Shown: positions 42,524 to 50,038, numbered from the stretch's first letter. The stretch is DNA of 64,000 bases from Gaetbulibacter_B jejuensis (GCF_039524015.1 NZ_BAAAGF010000004.1:62001-126000), one strand, 5' to 3'. The notes: generated from the letters alone by a model not told the origin. Program-made: numbers and translations.

Positions 42524-43048
42524 ATGTATCAAAAATATAAAAACGCAGAATTAGTAAAACCAGGTGGATTAGATCTTAAAGATCGTTTAGTTGGTGTACA
42601 AAGAGTTACAAAAGTAACTAAAGGTGGTAGAGCATTTGGTTTTTCAGCTATCGTAGTAGTAGGTGATGAAGCAGGTGTAGTAGGACATGGTTTAGGAAAA
42701 TCTAAAGATGTTGCTACCGCAATTGCAAAAGCAGTTGAAGACGCAAAGAAAAACTTGGTTAGAATACCAATCATCAAAAAAACTTTGCCACACGAGCAAA
42801 AAGGTAAATTTGGTGGAGCTAGAGTAAACATCATTCCTGCTGCTCCTGGTACAGGAGTAATTGCTGGTGGAGCTGTAAGAACAGTTCTTGAAGCAGTAGG
42901 TGTACATGATGTATTATCTAAATCTCAAGGATCTTCTAACCCTCACAACGTTGTAAAAGCTACTTTTGATGCTTTATTACAATTAAGAAGTGCTGACACA
43001 GTTGCTAAGGATAGAGGAATATCATTAGAAAAAGTATTTAACGGTTAA
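42524..43048 (+). CDS. rpsE: 30S ribosomal protein S5
   Basis: S5 affects translational accuracy and the mRNA entry channel. The 174 residues have the N-terminal dsRNA-binding-like domain (LVGVQRVTKVTKGGRAFGFS, about residues 23-42, including the loop where spectinomycin-resistance changes fall) and the C-terminal GGARVNIIPAAPGTGVIAGG part. It follows rplR and precedes rpmD by 11 bases. Confidence 0.99.
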   Translation: MYQKYKNAELVKPGGLDLKDRLVGVQRVTKVTKGGRAFGFSAIVVVGDEAGVVGHGLGKSKDVATAIAKAVEDAKKNLVRIPIIKKTLPHEQKGKFGGARVNIIPAAPGTGVIAGGAVRTVLEAVGVHDVLSKSQGSSNPHNVVKATFDALLQLRSADTVAKDRGISLEKVFNG

Positions 43049-43059
43049 TCTTAAGGAAG

Positions 43060-43242
43060 ATGGCAAAGATCAAAGTAACAAAAGTAAAAAGTACAATCAA
43101 TCGTACTCAAACCCAAAAGAGAACTTTAGAGGCTTTAGGTTTAAAAAGAATCGGTCAGGTTGTAGAACATGATGCCACTCCAAATATCGTTGGTATGGTT
43201 AATAAAGTTAAACATTTAGTTTCTGTTGAAGAAACAAAATAA
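43060..43242 (+). CDS. rpmD: 50S ribosomal protein L30
   Basis: L30 is a small protein of the 50S subunit that is missing from some bacterial groups but present here. The 60 residues include KIKVTKVKSTINRTQTQKRT and LKRIGQVVEHDATPNIVGMV, the complete ferredoxin-like fold of the family. It sits between rpsE and rplO as in E. coli. Confidence 0.98.
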   Translation: MAKIKVTKVKSTINRTQTQKRTLEALGLKRIGQVVEHDATPNIVGMVNKVKHLVSVEETK

Positions 43243-43254
43243 TAAGACATAAAA

Positions 43255-43707
43255 ATGGACTTAAGTAATTTAAAACCAGCTGAAGGCTCAGTTAAAAATC
43301 AAGGAAAAAGAGTAGGTAGAGGACAAGGTTCTGGAAAAGGTGGTACTGCAACACGTGGTCACAAAGGAGCAAAGTCTCGTTCTGGATATTCTAAAAAACT
43401 TGGTTTTGAAGGTGGACAAATGCCACTTCAAAGACGTGTGCCTAAATTCGGATTTACTAACATCAACCGTGTAGAATACCAAGGTGTAAATCTTGATACA
43501 TTACAACAATTGGTTGACGATAAGAAGATAAAAGATACTATAGATTTTGAAACGCTAGTACAATTACGTTTGGCTGGTAAAAACGATTTAGTAAAAATAT
43601 TAGGTCGTGGAGAATTAAAATCTAAATTAAAAGTATCTGCTCATAAATTTACTGCTTCAGCAAAAGCTGCTATTGAAGCTGCAGGAGGAGAAGCTGTAAC
43701 TTTATAA
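43255..43707 (+). CDS. rplO: 50S ribosomal protein L15
   Basis: L15 joins late in 50S assembly. The 150-residue protein starts MDLSNLKPAEGSVKNQGKRV, has the Gly/Lys-rich loop GRGQGSGKGGTATRGHKGAK and the C-terminal L15/L18e domain with LKVSAHKFTASAKAAIEAAG. It lies 13 bases before secY, with which it is commonly co-transcribed. Confidence 0.99.
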   Translation: MDLSNLKPAEGSVKNQGKRVGRGQGSGKGGTATRGHKGAKSRSGYSKKLGFEGGQMPLQRRVPKFGFTNINRVEYQGVNLDTLQQLVDDKKIKDTIDFETLVQLRLAGKNDLVKILGRGELKSKLKVSAHKFTASAKAAIEAAGGEAVTL

Positions 43708-43720
43708 GATTATTATAAGT

Positions 43721-45079
43721 ATGAAATTTATAGACACTATAAAAAATGTTTGGAAAATAACGGAACTAAAAGACCGAATCATGTTAACACTTGGTTTGCT
43801 TTTAGTTTACCGTTTTGGTGCACAAATTGTGCTTCCAGGTATTGACTTTACTAAATTATCAGGATTACAAGGAGATGCTGCCGAAGGTGGATTAATTTGG
43901 TTAATCAATGCGTTTACTGGTGGAGGTTTTTCTAACGCATCAGTATTTGCCCTAGGTATTATGCCTTATATCTCTGCTTCTATTGTAGTGCAGTTAATGG
44001 GAATAGCAATTCCTTATTTACAAAAACTTCAAAAAGAAGGAGCAAGTGGTCAAAAGAAAATCACTCAAATAACCCGTTGGTTAACAATAGGTATATGTTT
44101 GGTTCAAGCACCAGGATATTTAGCAAGCTTACCATCATTAACAGGAGTTAACTCAACAAGTGCACTTTTAGTTAATGGTTTTTCTCCAACTACATTTATG
44201 ATTTCTTCAGTAATAATATTAGTTACTGGATGTATTTTTGCAATGTGGTTAGGTGAAAAAATTACTGATAAAGGTATTGGTAATGGTATTTCATTATTAA
44301 TTATGGTAGGTATTATAGCTACTTTACCACAATCATTTTTACAAGAGTATGCTGCTAGAGTAACACAATCTAATGGAGGTTTAATTATGATTTTAATTGA
44401 GCTTGTTATTTGGTTGTTAATTATACTAGGTTCAGTAATGCTAGTTATGGCAGTACGTAAAATCGCAGTGCAATATGCAAGACGTACAGCTACAGGTGGA
44501 TACGAAAAAAATGCATTTGGCTCTAGACAGTTTTTACCATTAAAGTTAAACGCTTCAGGAGTTATGCCAATCATCTTTGCCCAAGCTATCATGTTTGTGC
44601 CAAGTTTAATTGGTAAATCATTTGGATCAGGAGAAGTAGGTACATGGATGCAAACACAGTTTTCTGATATTTTCGGATTTTGGTACAACCTAGTATTTGC
44701 ACTCTTAATTATAGTGTTTACATATTTTTATACAGCTATTACAGTACCAACAAACAAAATGGCTGACGACTTAAAACGAAGCGGTGGTTTTATTCCAGGT
44801 ATTAGACCAGGAACTGAAACTTCTGAGTATTTAGATAAAATAATGTCTCAAATAACTTTACCAGGATCATTATTCTTAGCATTAATAGCTGTGTTCCCAG
44901 CAATTATTGTAAAGCTTATGGACGTACAAGCTGGTTGGGCATTGTTTTTTGGAGGAACGTCATTATTGATTATGGTAGGAGTTGCAATTGATACCATGCA
45001 ACAAGTAAATTCTTACTTGTTGAATAAACACTATGATGGCTTGATGAAAACAGGTAAAAATAGAAAAGCAGTAGCTTAA
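43721..45079 (+). CDS. secY: Preprotein translocase subunit SecY
   Basis: SecY forms the protein-conducting channel of the Sec system in the inner membrane. The 452-residue protein has about ten transmembrane segments, from the one at residues 18-38 (LTLGLLLVYRFGAQIVLPGI) to the one near 410-430. The cytoplasmic loop with GIRPGTETSEYLDKIMSQIT is present, and the C-terminal tail is basic. secE and secG are not in this window. It lies between rplO and infA, as in many bacteria. Confidence 0.99.
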   Translation: MKFIDTIKNVWKITELKDRIMLTLGLLLVYRFGAQIVLPGIDFTKLSGLQGDAAEGGLIWLINAFTGGGFSNASVFALGIMPYISASIVVQLMGIAIPYLQKLQKEGASGQKKITQITRWLTIGICLVQAPGYLASLPSLTGVNSTSALLVNGFSPTTFMISSVIILVTGCIFAMWLGEKITDKGIGNGISLLIMVGIIATLPQSFLQEYAARVTQSNGGLIMILIELVIWLLIILGSVMLVMAVRKIAVQYARRTATGGYEKNAFGSRQFLPLKLNASGVMPIIFAQAIMFVPSLIGKSFGSGEVGTWMQTQFSDIFGFWYNLVFALLIIVFTYFYTAITVPTNKMADDLKRSGGFIPGIRPGTETSEYLDKIMSQITLPGSLFLALIAVFPAIIVKLMDVQAGWALFFGGTSLLIMVGVAIDTMQQVNSYLLNKHYDGLMKTGKNRKAVA

Positions 45080-45090
45080 AACTATATACT

Positions 45091-45306
45091 ATGGCAAAAC
45101 AAGCAGCAATAGAGCAAGACGGAACAATCATAGAAGCATTATCTAATGCGATGTTTCGTGTTGAATTAGAAAATGGTCATATTGTGACTGCACATATATC
45201 TGGTAAAATGCGTATGCATTATATTAAGTTGTTACCAGGAGACAAAGTAAAATTAGAAATGAGTCCTTACGATTTAACAAAGGCTCGTATAACCTATAGA
45301 TACTAA
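45091..45306 (+). CDS. infA: Translation initiation factor IF-1
   Basis: IF-1 is an S1-like OB-fold that blocks the A site during initiation. The 71-residue protein has AKQAAIEQDGTIIEALSNAM, then FRVELENGHIVTAHISGKMR and MSPYDLTKARITYRY, a full match to the family. It is 11 bases after secY and 4 before rpmJ. Confidence 0.98.
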   Translation: MAKQAAIEQDGTIIEALSNAMFRVELENGHIVTAHISGKMRMHYIKLLPGDKVKLEMSPYDLTKARITYRY

Positions 45307-45310
45307 TACG

Positions 45311-45427
45311 ATGAAAGTAAGAGCATCAGTTAAAAAAAGAAGCGCTGATTGTAAATTAGTGCGTAGAAAAGGTAGACTTTACGTAATTAACAAAAAGAAT
45401 CCTAGATTCAAACAAAGACAAGGATAA
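45311..45427 (+). CDS. rpmJ: 50S ribosomal protein L36, zinc-less form
   Basis: This 38-residue gene starts 4 bases after infA and ends 2 bases before rpsM. The protein begins MKVRASVKKRSADCKLVRRK and ends KQRQG, as L36 does. Of the usual CCCH zinc ligands only one Cys (residue 14) remains: Ser at 11, Asn at 27 and Phe at 33 replace the others. L36 therefore probably folds without zinc, as is known for C-minus paralogues used under zinc limitation in other bacteria; here it is the copy in the main operon. Confidence 0.95.
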   Translation: MKVRASVKKRSADCKLVRRKGRLYVINKKNPRFKQRQG

Positions 45428-45429
45428 TT

Positions 45430-45804
45430 ATGGCAAGAATTGCAGGTGTAGACATACCAAAACAGAAAAGAGGAGTAATCTCTTTAACTTATATCTACGG
45501 AGTAGGTAAAAGTAGAGCAAAAGAAATTTTGGCAACGGCTAAAGTTGATGAAAGCACAAAAGTACAAGATTGGACAGATGATCAAATTGGAGCAATCCGT
45601 GACGCTGTTGGAACTTATACTATCGAAGGTGAATTGCGTTCTGAAACTCAATTAAACATTAAGCGATTAATGGATATTGGATGTTACAGAGGTATTCGTC
45701 ACAGATCTGGGCTTCCATTAAGAGGTCAACGTACAAAGAACAACTCTAGAACTAGAAAAGGTAGAAGAAAAACCGTTGCTAACAAGAAGAAAGCAACTAA
45801 ATAA
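45430..45804 (+). CDS. rpsM: 30S ribosomal protein S13
   Basis: S13 bridges the 30S head to the 50S subunit. The 124-residue sequence starts ARIAGVDIPKQKRGVISLTY and has IYGVGKSRAKEILATAKVDE, a helix-turn-helix unit, and the C-terminal HRSGLPLRGQRTKNNSRTRK that contacts P-site tRNA. In E. coli S4 represses translation from a site around this gene start; no structure is seen before it here. A 105-base structured gap separates it from rpsK. Confidence 0.99.
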   Translation: MARIAGVDIPKQKRGVISLTYIYGVGKSRAKEILATAKVDESTKVQDWTDDQIGAIRDAVGTYTIEGELRSETQLNIKRLMDIGCYRGIRHRSGLPLRGQRTKNNSRTRKGRRKTVANKKKATK

Positions 45805-45814
45805 TAACAAGACA

Positions 45815-45897
45815 GTAGTCATTAGTAATTAGACGTTAGATGAATCTGTTCGAAATCGAAAGGTTTAGGATTCTAACAACTAAAAGCTAACAACTAG
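45815..45897 (+). promoter_or_regulatory. Long imperfect hairpin between rpsM and rpsK
   Basis: The 26-base arms at 45815-45840 and 45872-45897 are inverted copies with 18 Watson-Crick pairs, one G-U pair and the rest mismatches. A small inner stem (TTCGA 45849-45853 with TCGAA 45856-45860) sits in the loop. Both arms are made of CTAAC/CTAA-type low-complexity units. No T-run follows, so termination is unlikely; RNA processing or a decayed repeat insertion are alternatives. Confidence 0.45.
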
Positions 45898-45909
45898 AAA
45901 CTAAAAAAT

Positions 45910-46293
45910 ATGGCAAAGTCAAGTACTAAAAAACGTAAAGTAATAGTAGATGCAATTGGAGAAGCGCACATTGCAGCATCTTTCAATAACATCATTATCT
46001 CTTTAACAAACAAAAAAGGTGACGTAATTTCATGGTCATCTGCAGGTAAAATGGGATTCAGAGGTTCTAAAAAGAACACTCCTTACGCTGCACAATTAGC
46101 TGCTGAAGATGCTGCAGGAGTAGCAAAAGAAGCTGGATTAAAGAAAGTGAAAGTGTTTGTTAAAGGTCCTGGAAATGGTAGAGAATCTGCAATTAGATCT
46201 ATTCACAACTCTGGTATTGAAGTATCAGAAATCGTAGATGTTACTCCATTACCACATAATGGATGTCGTCCACCAAAACGTAGAAGAGTTTAA
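45910..46293 (+). CDS. rpsK: 30S ribosomal protein S11
   Basis: S11 lies on the platform of the 30S and contacts mRNA near the E site. The 127 residues include GEAHIAASFNNIIISLTNKK, SWSSAGKMGFRGSKKNTPYA and the C-terminal VTPLPHNGCRPPKRRRV, where many bacteria carry an isoaspartate at the NG. It is the last gene before a terminator, and rpsD then has a new promoter. Confidence 0.99.
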   Translation: MAKSSTKKRKVIVDAIGEAHIAASFNNIIISLTNKKGDVISWSSAGKMGFRGSKKNTPYAAQLAAEDAAGVAKEAGLKKVKVFVKGPGNGRESAIRSIHNSGIEVSEIVDVTPLPHNGCRPPKRRRV

Positions 46294-46307
46294 TTTATAT
46301 TTTGAAG

Positions 46308-46350
46308 AATTAATATCAACTGTTTTTTATAGTTGATATTAATTTTTTAT
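46308..46350 (+). terminator. Terminator after rpsK
   Basis: AATTAATATCAACT (46308-46321) pairs with AGTTGATATTAATT (46331-46344) and is followed by a T-run to 46349. The stem is AT-rich, so some read-through into rpsD is likely. Confidence 0.75.
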
Positions 46351-46361
46351 ATGTAAATTTG
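46333..46361 (+). promoter_or_regulatory. rpsD promoter (TTG-N18-TAAATTTG)
   Basis: TTG at 46333-46335 and TAAATTTG at 46354-46361 are separated by 18 bases. The -33 element lies inside the right arm of the rpsK terminator, so hairpin and promoter share sequence. It would start an rpsD-rpoA-rplQ transcript near 46365. Confidence 0.65.
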
Positions 46362-46391
46362 CAAACTGAAAAATTTTAAACAAGTATCAAC

Positions 46392-46447
46392 GAGAGATTC
46401 ACGTTTATCGAAGGATAAGATTAAGACCTTAATTCATAAACACTCTC
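46392..46447 (+). promoter_or_regulatory. Structured leader RNA before rpsD (candidate S4 target)
   Basis: GAGAG (46392-46396) pairs with CTCTC (46443-46447), then after an internal loop GTTTAT (46403-46408) pairs with ATAAAC (46436-46441). Inside lies a small stem (ATTAA 46420-46424 with TTAAT 46429-46433, or AAGG with CCTT). The long-range pairings make a closed three-part structure in a leader of about 98 nt. S4 regulates its own operon in E. coli and Bacillus, so S4 is the likely ligand; this is inference. Confidence 0.5.
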
Positions 46448-46463
46448 ATAATTTAATTTAAAA

Positions 46464-47069
46464 ATGGCAAGATATACTGGTCCTAAAACTAAAATAGCTC
46501 GTAAATTTGGTGAAGCTATTTTTGGAGATGATAAAGCTTTTGAAAAAAGAAATTATCCTCCAGGTCAACATGGTGCAAACAAGCGTCGTGGAAAAAAATC
46601 TGAATACGCTGTCCAATTAATGGAGAAGCAAAAAGCTAAATACACTTACGGTATTTTAGAAAAGCAATTCAGAAACATGTTCAAAAAAGCAACTGCTGCT
46701 CCAGGAATTACTGGTGAGGTGTTGTTACAACTTTGTGAGTCTCGTTTAGACAACGTAGTTTACAGAATGGGAATGTCTCCTTCACGTAGTGGAGCTAGAC
46801 AATTAGTATCTCACAGACACATTACTGTTAACGGAAATATCGTAAACATTCCTTCTTACCAATTAAAAGCAGGAGATGTTGTAGCAGTAAGAGAAAAATC
46901 AAAATCTTTAGAAGCAATCCAAAATTCATTAACAAACTCTAGTCATGTTTATGAGTGGATTACATGGAATAACGATACTAAACAAGGAACATTTGTATCT
47001 GTTCCTGCAAGAGTTCAAATTCCTGAGAACATCAACGAGCAATTCATCGTCGAATTATATTCTAAATAA
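46464..47069 (+). CDS. rpsD: 30S ribosomal protein S4
   Basis: S4 nucleates 30S assembly and in E. coli also controls the alpha operon. The 201-residue protein has the N-terminal RYTGPKTKIARKFGEAIFGD part, in which no zinc cysteines are present, and the S4 RNA-binding domain from about residue 90 (SRLDNVVYRMGMSPSRSGAR, then LVSHRHITVNGNIVNIPSYQ). It has its own promoter and a structured leader upstream, so it starts the rpsD-rpoA-rplQ unit. Confidence 0.99.
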   Translation: MARYTGPKTKIARKFGEAIFGDDKAFEKRNYPPGQHGANKRRGKKSEYAVQLMEKQKAKYTYGILEKQFRNMFKKATAAPGITGEVLLQLCESRLDNVVYRMGMSPSRSGARQLVSHRHITVNGNIVNIPSYQLKAGDVVAVREKSKSLEAIQNSLTNSSHVYEWITWNNDTKQGTFVSVPARVQIPENINEQFIVELYSK

Positions 47070-47164
47070 TAAATTAAACATATTGGTATTTAGCCAAAGG
47101 ATTTATTAGACGTCTTCAAGCTTTTAAATCGCGCAACTAAATAACAATTAAAACGAAGAACACT

Positions 47165-48157
47165 ATGGCAATATTAAATTTTCAAAAGCCTGACAAAGTA
47201 ATCATGATCGATTCTACTGATTTTGAAGGCAAATTCGAATTCAGACCACTAGAACCAGGTTATGGACTAACAGTAGGAAACGCTTTAAGAAGAGTTTTAT
47301 TATCTTCTTTAGAAGGTTTCGCAATCACATCTGTAAGAATAGAAGGTGTAGATCATGAGTTTTCTACAATTGCAGGTGTAGTTGAAGATGTAACAGAAAT
47401 GATTTTGAACTTAAAGCAAGTAAACTTTAAGCGTCAAATAGATGAAATCGATAACGAGTCTGTTTCAATCTCAATTTCTGGTCAAGAGCAAATAACAGCT
47501 GGAGATTTCCAAAAGTTTATTTCAGGTTTCCAAGTACTAAACAAAGACTTAGTGATTTGTAACTTAGATCCTAAAGTAAGCATCAATATGGAAATCACTA
47601 TTGAAAAAGGTAGAGGATACGTTCCTGCTGAAGAAAACAAAAAAGCTTCTGCACCTATTGGAACTATCTTTACTGACTCAATCTATACGCCAATAAAAAA
47701 CGTGAAGTACAGTATAGAAAACTTCCGTGTTGAGCAAAAAACCGATTACGAAAAATTAGTTTTTGAAATTATCACAGACGGTTCTATTCATCCTAAAGAT
47801 GCTTTAACTGAAGCGGCTAAGATATTAATTCACCACTTCATGTTATTCTCTGATGAGCGTATAACTCTTGAGGCTGACGAAATTGCTCAAACTGAAACTT
47901 ATGATGAAGAATCACTTCACATGAGACAGTTATTAAAAACTAAATTAGTTGATATGGATCTTTCTGTACGTGCCTTAAACTGTTTAAAAGCAGCAGAGGT
48001 TGATACATTAGGAGATTTAGTATCATTCAACAAAAATGATTTAATGAAGTTCCGTAACTTCGGTAAAAAATCTTTAACAGAGCTAGAAGAATTAGTAAAT
48101 GTTAAAGGTCTTAACTTCGGAATGGACTTAAGCAAATACAAATTAGATAAAGATTAA
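47165..48157 (+). CDS. rpoA: DNA-directed RNA polymerase alpha subunit
   Basis: The alpha dimer scaffolds RNA polymerase assembly. The 330 residues have the N-terminal dimer domain (KFEFRPLEPGYGLTVGNALR at about residues 20-39) and the C-terminal domain with helix-hairpin-helix residues (RALNCLKAAEVDTLGDLVSF, LRNFGKKSLTELEELVNVKG-like) that touches UP elements and regulators. The 95-base gap before it shows small inverted repeats (TATTTAG with CTAAATA, TTGG with CCAA) but no convincing promoter. Confidence 0.99.
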   Translation: MAILNFQKPDKVIMIDSTDFEGKFEFRPLEPGYGLTVGNALRRVLLSSLEGFAITSVRIEGVDHEFSTIAGVVEDVTEMILNLKQVNFKRQIDEIDNESVSISISGQEQITAGDFQKFISGFQVLNKDLVICNLDPKVSINMEITIEKGRGYVPAEENKKASAPIGTIFTDSIYTPIKNVKYSIENFRVEQKTDYEKLVFEIITDGSIHPKDALTEAAKILIHHFMLFSDERITLEADEIAQTETYDEESLHMRQLLKTKLVDMDLSVRALNCLKAAEVDTLGDLVSFNKNDLMKFRNFGKKSLTELEELVNVKGLNFGMDLSKYKLDKD

Positions 48158-48163
48158 TCATAT

Positions 48164-48203
48164 TTTGCTCTCCAGAGGTTTACTCTTTGGATTTGGTAGC
48201 AAG
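48164..48203 (+). promoter_or_regulatory. Two-part hairpin between rpoA and rplQ
   Basis: TTGCT (48165-48169) pairs with AGCAA (48198-48202), with a wobble below. Inside, TCCAGAG (48171-48177) pairs with CTC-TT-TGGA (48183-48191) around GTTTA, leaving a TT bulge. No T-run follows. It occupies most of the 63-base gap and may regulate or process rplQ. Confidence 0.4.
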
Positions 48204-48220
48204 ATGATAAAACAAAAGTC

Positions 48221-48694
48221 ATGAGACACGGAAAGAAATTTAATCATTTAGGTAGAAAAACTGCCCACAGAAAAGCGATGTTAGCTAATATGGCATGTTC
48301 TTTAATAGAGCACAAGCGTATTAACACTACAGTAGCTAAAGCTAAAGCGTTAAAACAATTTGTTGAGCCTTTAGTAACAAAATCTAAAGAAGATACTACT
48401 CACAACAGACGTATTGTATTTTCTAGATTAAGACAAAAAGAGGCTGTGGCAGAATTATTTAGAGATGTTGCTGCTAAGGTAGGTGATCGTCCAGGAGGAT
48501 ATACAAGAATTATTAAGCTTGGTAACCGTCTTGGTGATAACGCTGATATGGCAATGATAGAATTAGTTGACTACAATGAAATCTACAATGCTGATAAGCC
48601 TAAGAAAAAATCTACTCGTAGAAGTAGAAGAGGTGGTAGCAAAGCAGCTGCAGCTCCTGTTGCAGAAACTAAGGCAACTAACGAAGAAGAATAA
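48221..48694 (+). CDS. rplQ: 50S ribosomal protein L17
   Basis: L17 lies at the exit-tunnel rim. The core, MRHGKKFNHLGRKTAHRKAM to about residue 127, is normal. A C-terminal extension of about 30 residues rich in Lys, Arg and Ala (DKPKKKSTRRSRRGGSK and on) makes it 157 residues, longer than E. coli L17 (127); such tails are common in Bacteroidota. It ends the ribosomal cluster and is followed by a strong terminator. Confidence 0.98.
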   Translation: MRHGKKFNHLGRKTAHRKAMLANMACSLIEHKRINTTVAKAKALKQFVEPLVTKSKEDTTHNRRIVFSRLRQKEAVAELFRDVAAKVGDRPGGYTRIIKLGNRLGDNADMAMIELVDYNEIYNADKPKKKSTRRSRRGGSKAAAAPVAETKATNEEE

Positions 48695-48718
48695 ATGTTA
48701 ATAAGCATTTGAAATATT

Positions 48719-48751
48719 AAAGGATAAACATTTTAGTTTATCCTTTTTTTT
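48719..48751 (+). terminator. Terminator after rplQ
   Basis: AAAGGATAAAC (48719-48729) pairs with GTTTATCCTTT (48736-48746) around ATTTTA, followed by a T-run to 48751. It ends the ribosomal cluster before carA. Confidence 0.9.
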
Positions 48752-48754
48752 ATG

Positions 48755-48762
48755 CAATTTTG
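48755..48762 (+). promoter_or_regulatory. carA -7-like box (CAATTTTG)
   Basis: CAATTTTG differs from TAnnTTTG by one base and lies 17 bases before the carA ATG, immediately after the rplQ terminator. No clear -33 TTG is seen. Confidence 0.4.
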
Positions 48763-48779
48763 CGAAACTTTTAGAATCT

Positions 48780-49883
48780 ATGAAGTATAATAAAAGAGAA
48801 AAAGCACTAATATTACTAGCAGACGGAACCATATTCTATGGAAAATCAATAGGAAAAAAAGGTACTGCATTTGGAGAGGTTTGCTTTAACACTGGTACTA
48901 CAGGCTACCAAGAAATATTTACCGATCCATCTTATTTCGGACAATTAATGGTGACTACCAATGCGCACATTGGTAATTATGGAACACTTTCTGAAGAAGT
49001 GGAGTCTAATTCCATTAAAATATCAGGTCTAATTTGTAAAAATTTCAGTTTTAATTATTCAAGACCAGCAGCAGATGATTCACTCGAAAATTTCTTTGAG
49101 AAGAATAATGTATTGGCTATATCTGATGTAGATACAAGAGCTCTTGTAAGCTATATCAGAGATAATGGAGCTATGAATGCTGTAATTTCTACTGAGGTTG
49201 ATAATATTGAAGACCTTAAAAAACAACTAGCAGATGTGCCAAATATGAATGGTTTAGAGTTGGCTTCTAAAGTATCTACTAAAGAACCATATTATTTTGG
49301 TAACGAAAATGCTACGTATAAAATAGCAGCTTTAGATATTGGAATTAAAACTAATATCCTTAGAAATTTAGCTAAAAGAGATGCCTACATTAAGGTGTTT
49401 CCTTACAATTCGACTTTTGAAGAGTTAGAAGCATTTAAACCAGATGGCTATTTCTTATCTAATGGACCAGGAGATCCTGAACCTTTGGTTGAAGCACAAA
49501 ATTTGGCTAAAGAAATCATTAAACGTAACCTTCCGCTATTTGGTATTTGTTTAGGACACCAAGTAATCGCGTTAGCAAACGGAATTTCTACTTATAAAAT
49601 GCACCATGGACATAGAGGTATTAATCATCCTGTAAAGAACCTTATTACAGGTAAAGGAGAGATTACTTCACAAAATCATGGTTTTGCTATCAATAGAGAA
49701 GAAACTGAAAATCATCCAGATATTGAGATTACTCATTTGCATTTAAATGATGATACTGTAGCAGGCATTAAAATGAAGAGTAAGAACTGTTTTTCAGTTC
49801 AATATCATCCAGAAGCAAGTCCTGGACCTCACGATTCGTCGTATCTATTTGACCAATTTATAGAAAACATTAAAAATAAATAA
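48780..49883 (+). CDS. carA: Carbamoyl-phosphate synthase small subunit (glutaminase)
   Basis: CarA releases ammonia from glutamine for the CarB synthase, feeding pyrimidine and arginine synthesis. The 367 residues have the N-terminal CPSase domain (ALILLADGTIFYGKSIGKKG, then FNTGTTGYQEIFTDPSYFGQ) and a class I glutamine amidotransferase domain with the catalytic Cys257 in GICLGHQ and the His/Glu pair in QYHPEASPGP. carB is not next to it, so the subunits are encoded apart. It is flanked by terminators and therefore probably transcribed alone. Confidence 0.98.
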   Translation: MKYNKREKALILLADGTIFYGKSIGKKGTAFGEVCFNTGTTGYQEIFTDPSYFGQLMVTTNAHIGNYGTLSEEVESNSIKISGLICKNFSFNYSRPAADDSLENFFEKNNVLAISDVDTRALVSYIRDNGAMNAVISTEVDNIEDLKKQLADVPNMNGLELASKVSTKEPYYFGNENATYKIAALDIGIKTNILRNLAKRDAYIKVFPYNSTFEELEAFKPDGYFLSNGPGDPEPLVEAQNLAKEIIKRNLPLFGICLGHQVIALANGISTYKMHHGHRGINHPVKNLITGKGEITSQNHGFAINREETENHPDIEITHLHLNDDTVAGIKMKSKNCFSVQYHPEASPGPHDSSYLFDQFIENIKNK

Positions 49884-49888
49884 TGAAC

Positions 49889-49925
49889 AAACCTCAAAGA
49901 AAATCGATTTTCATTGAGGTTTTTT
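49889..49925 (+). terminator. Terminator after carA
   Basis: AAACCTCAA (49889-49897) pairs with TTGAGGTTT (49914-49922), and an inner GAAAATC/GATTTTC stem (49899-49912) extends it. T49920-T49925 follow. Confidence 0.9.
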
Positions 49926-49998
49926 ATTTACGAAAACATTTTAGTAAAATTAAAATGTAATAATGAATAGGTAAATACCTTTTAGATTAACAATTTTG

Positions 49999-50006
49999 TA
50001 AATTTG
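49999..50006 (+). promoter_or_regulatory. eno -7 box (TAAATTTG)
   Basis: TAAATTTG matches TAnnTTTG fully and lies 32 bases before the eno ATG, giving a leader of about 30 nt. The -33 position (around 49977) lacks TTG. Confidence 0.6.
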
Positions 50007-50038
50007 ACATACAATTAAACAACATTAAATAGAAACAT

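Noticed and set aside
44104..44688. Open frame of 194 codons opposite secY
   Set aside because: It is a shadow of the secY coding frame with no promoter, no recognisable fold and a composition set by the opposite strand.
31343..48751. The str-S10-spc-alpha gene order as a novel cluster
   Set aside because: The order rpsL-rpsG-fusA-rpsJ through rplQ is the standard bacterial arrangement. Absence of tuf between fusA and rpsJ and presence of carA and eno afterwards are, as far as I know, ordinary for flavobacteria.
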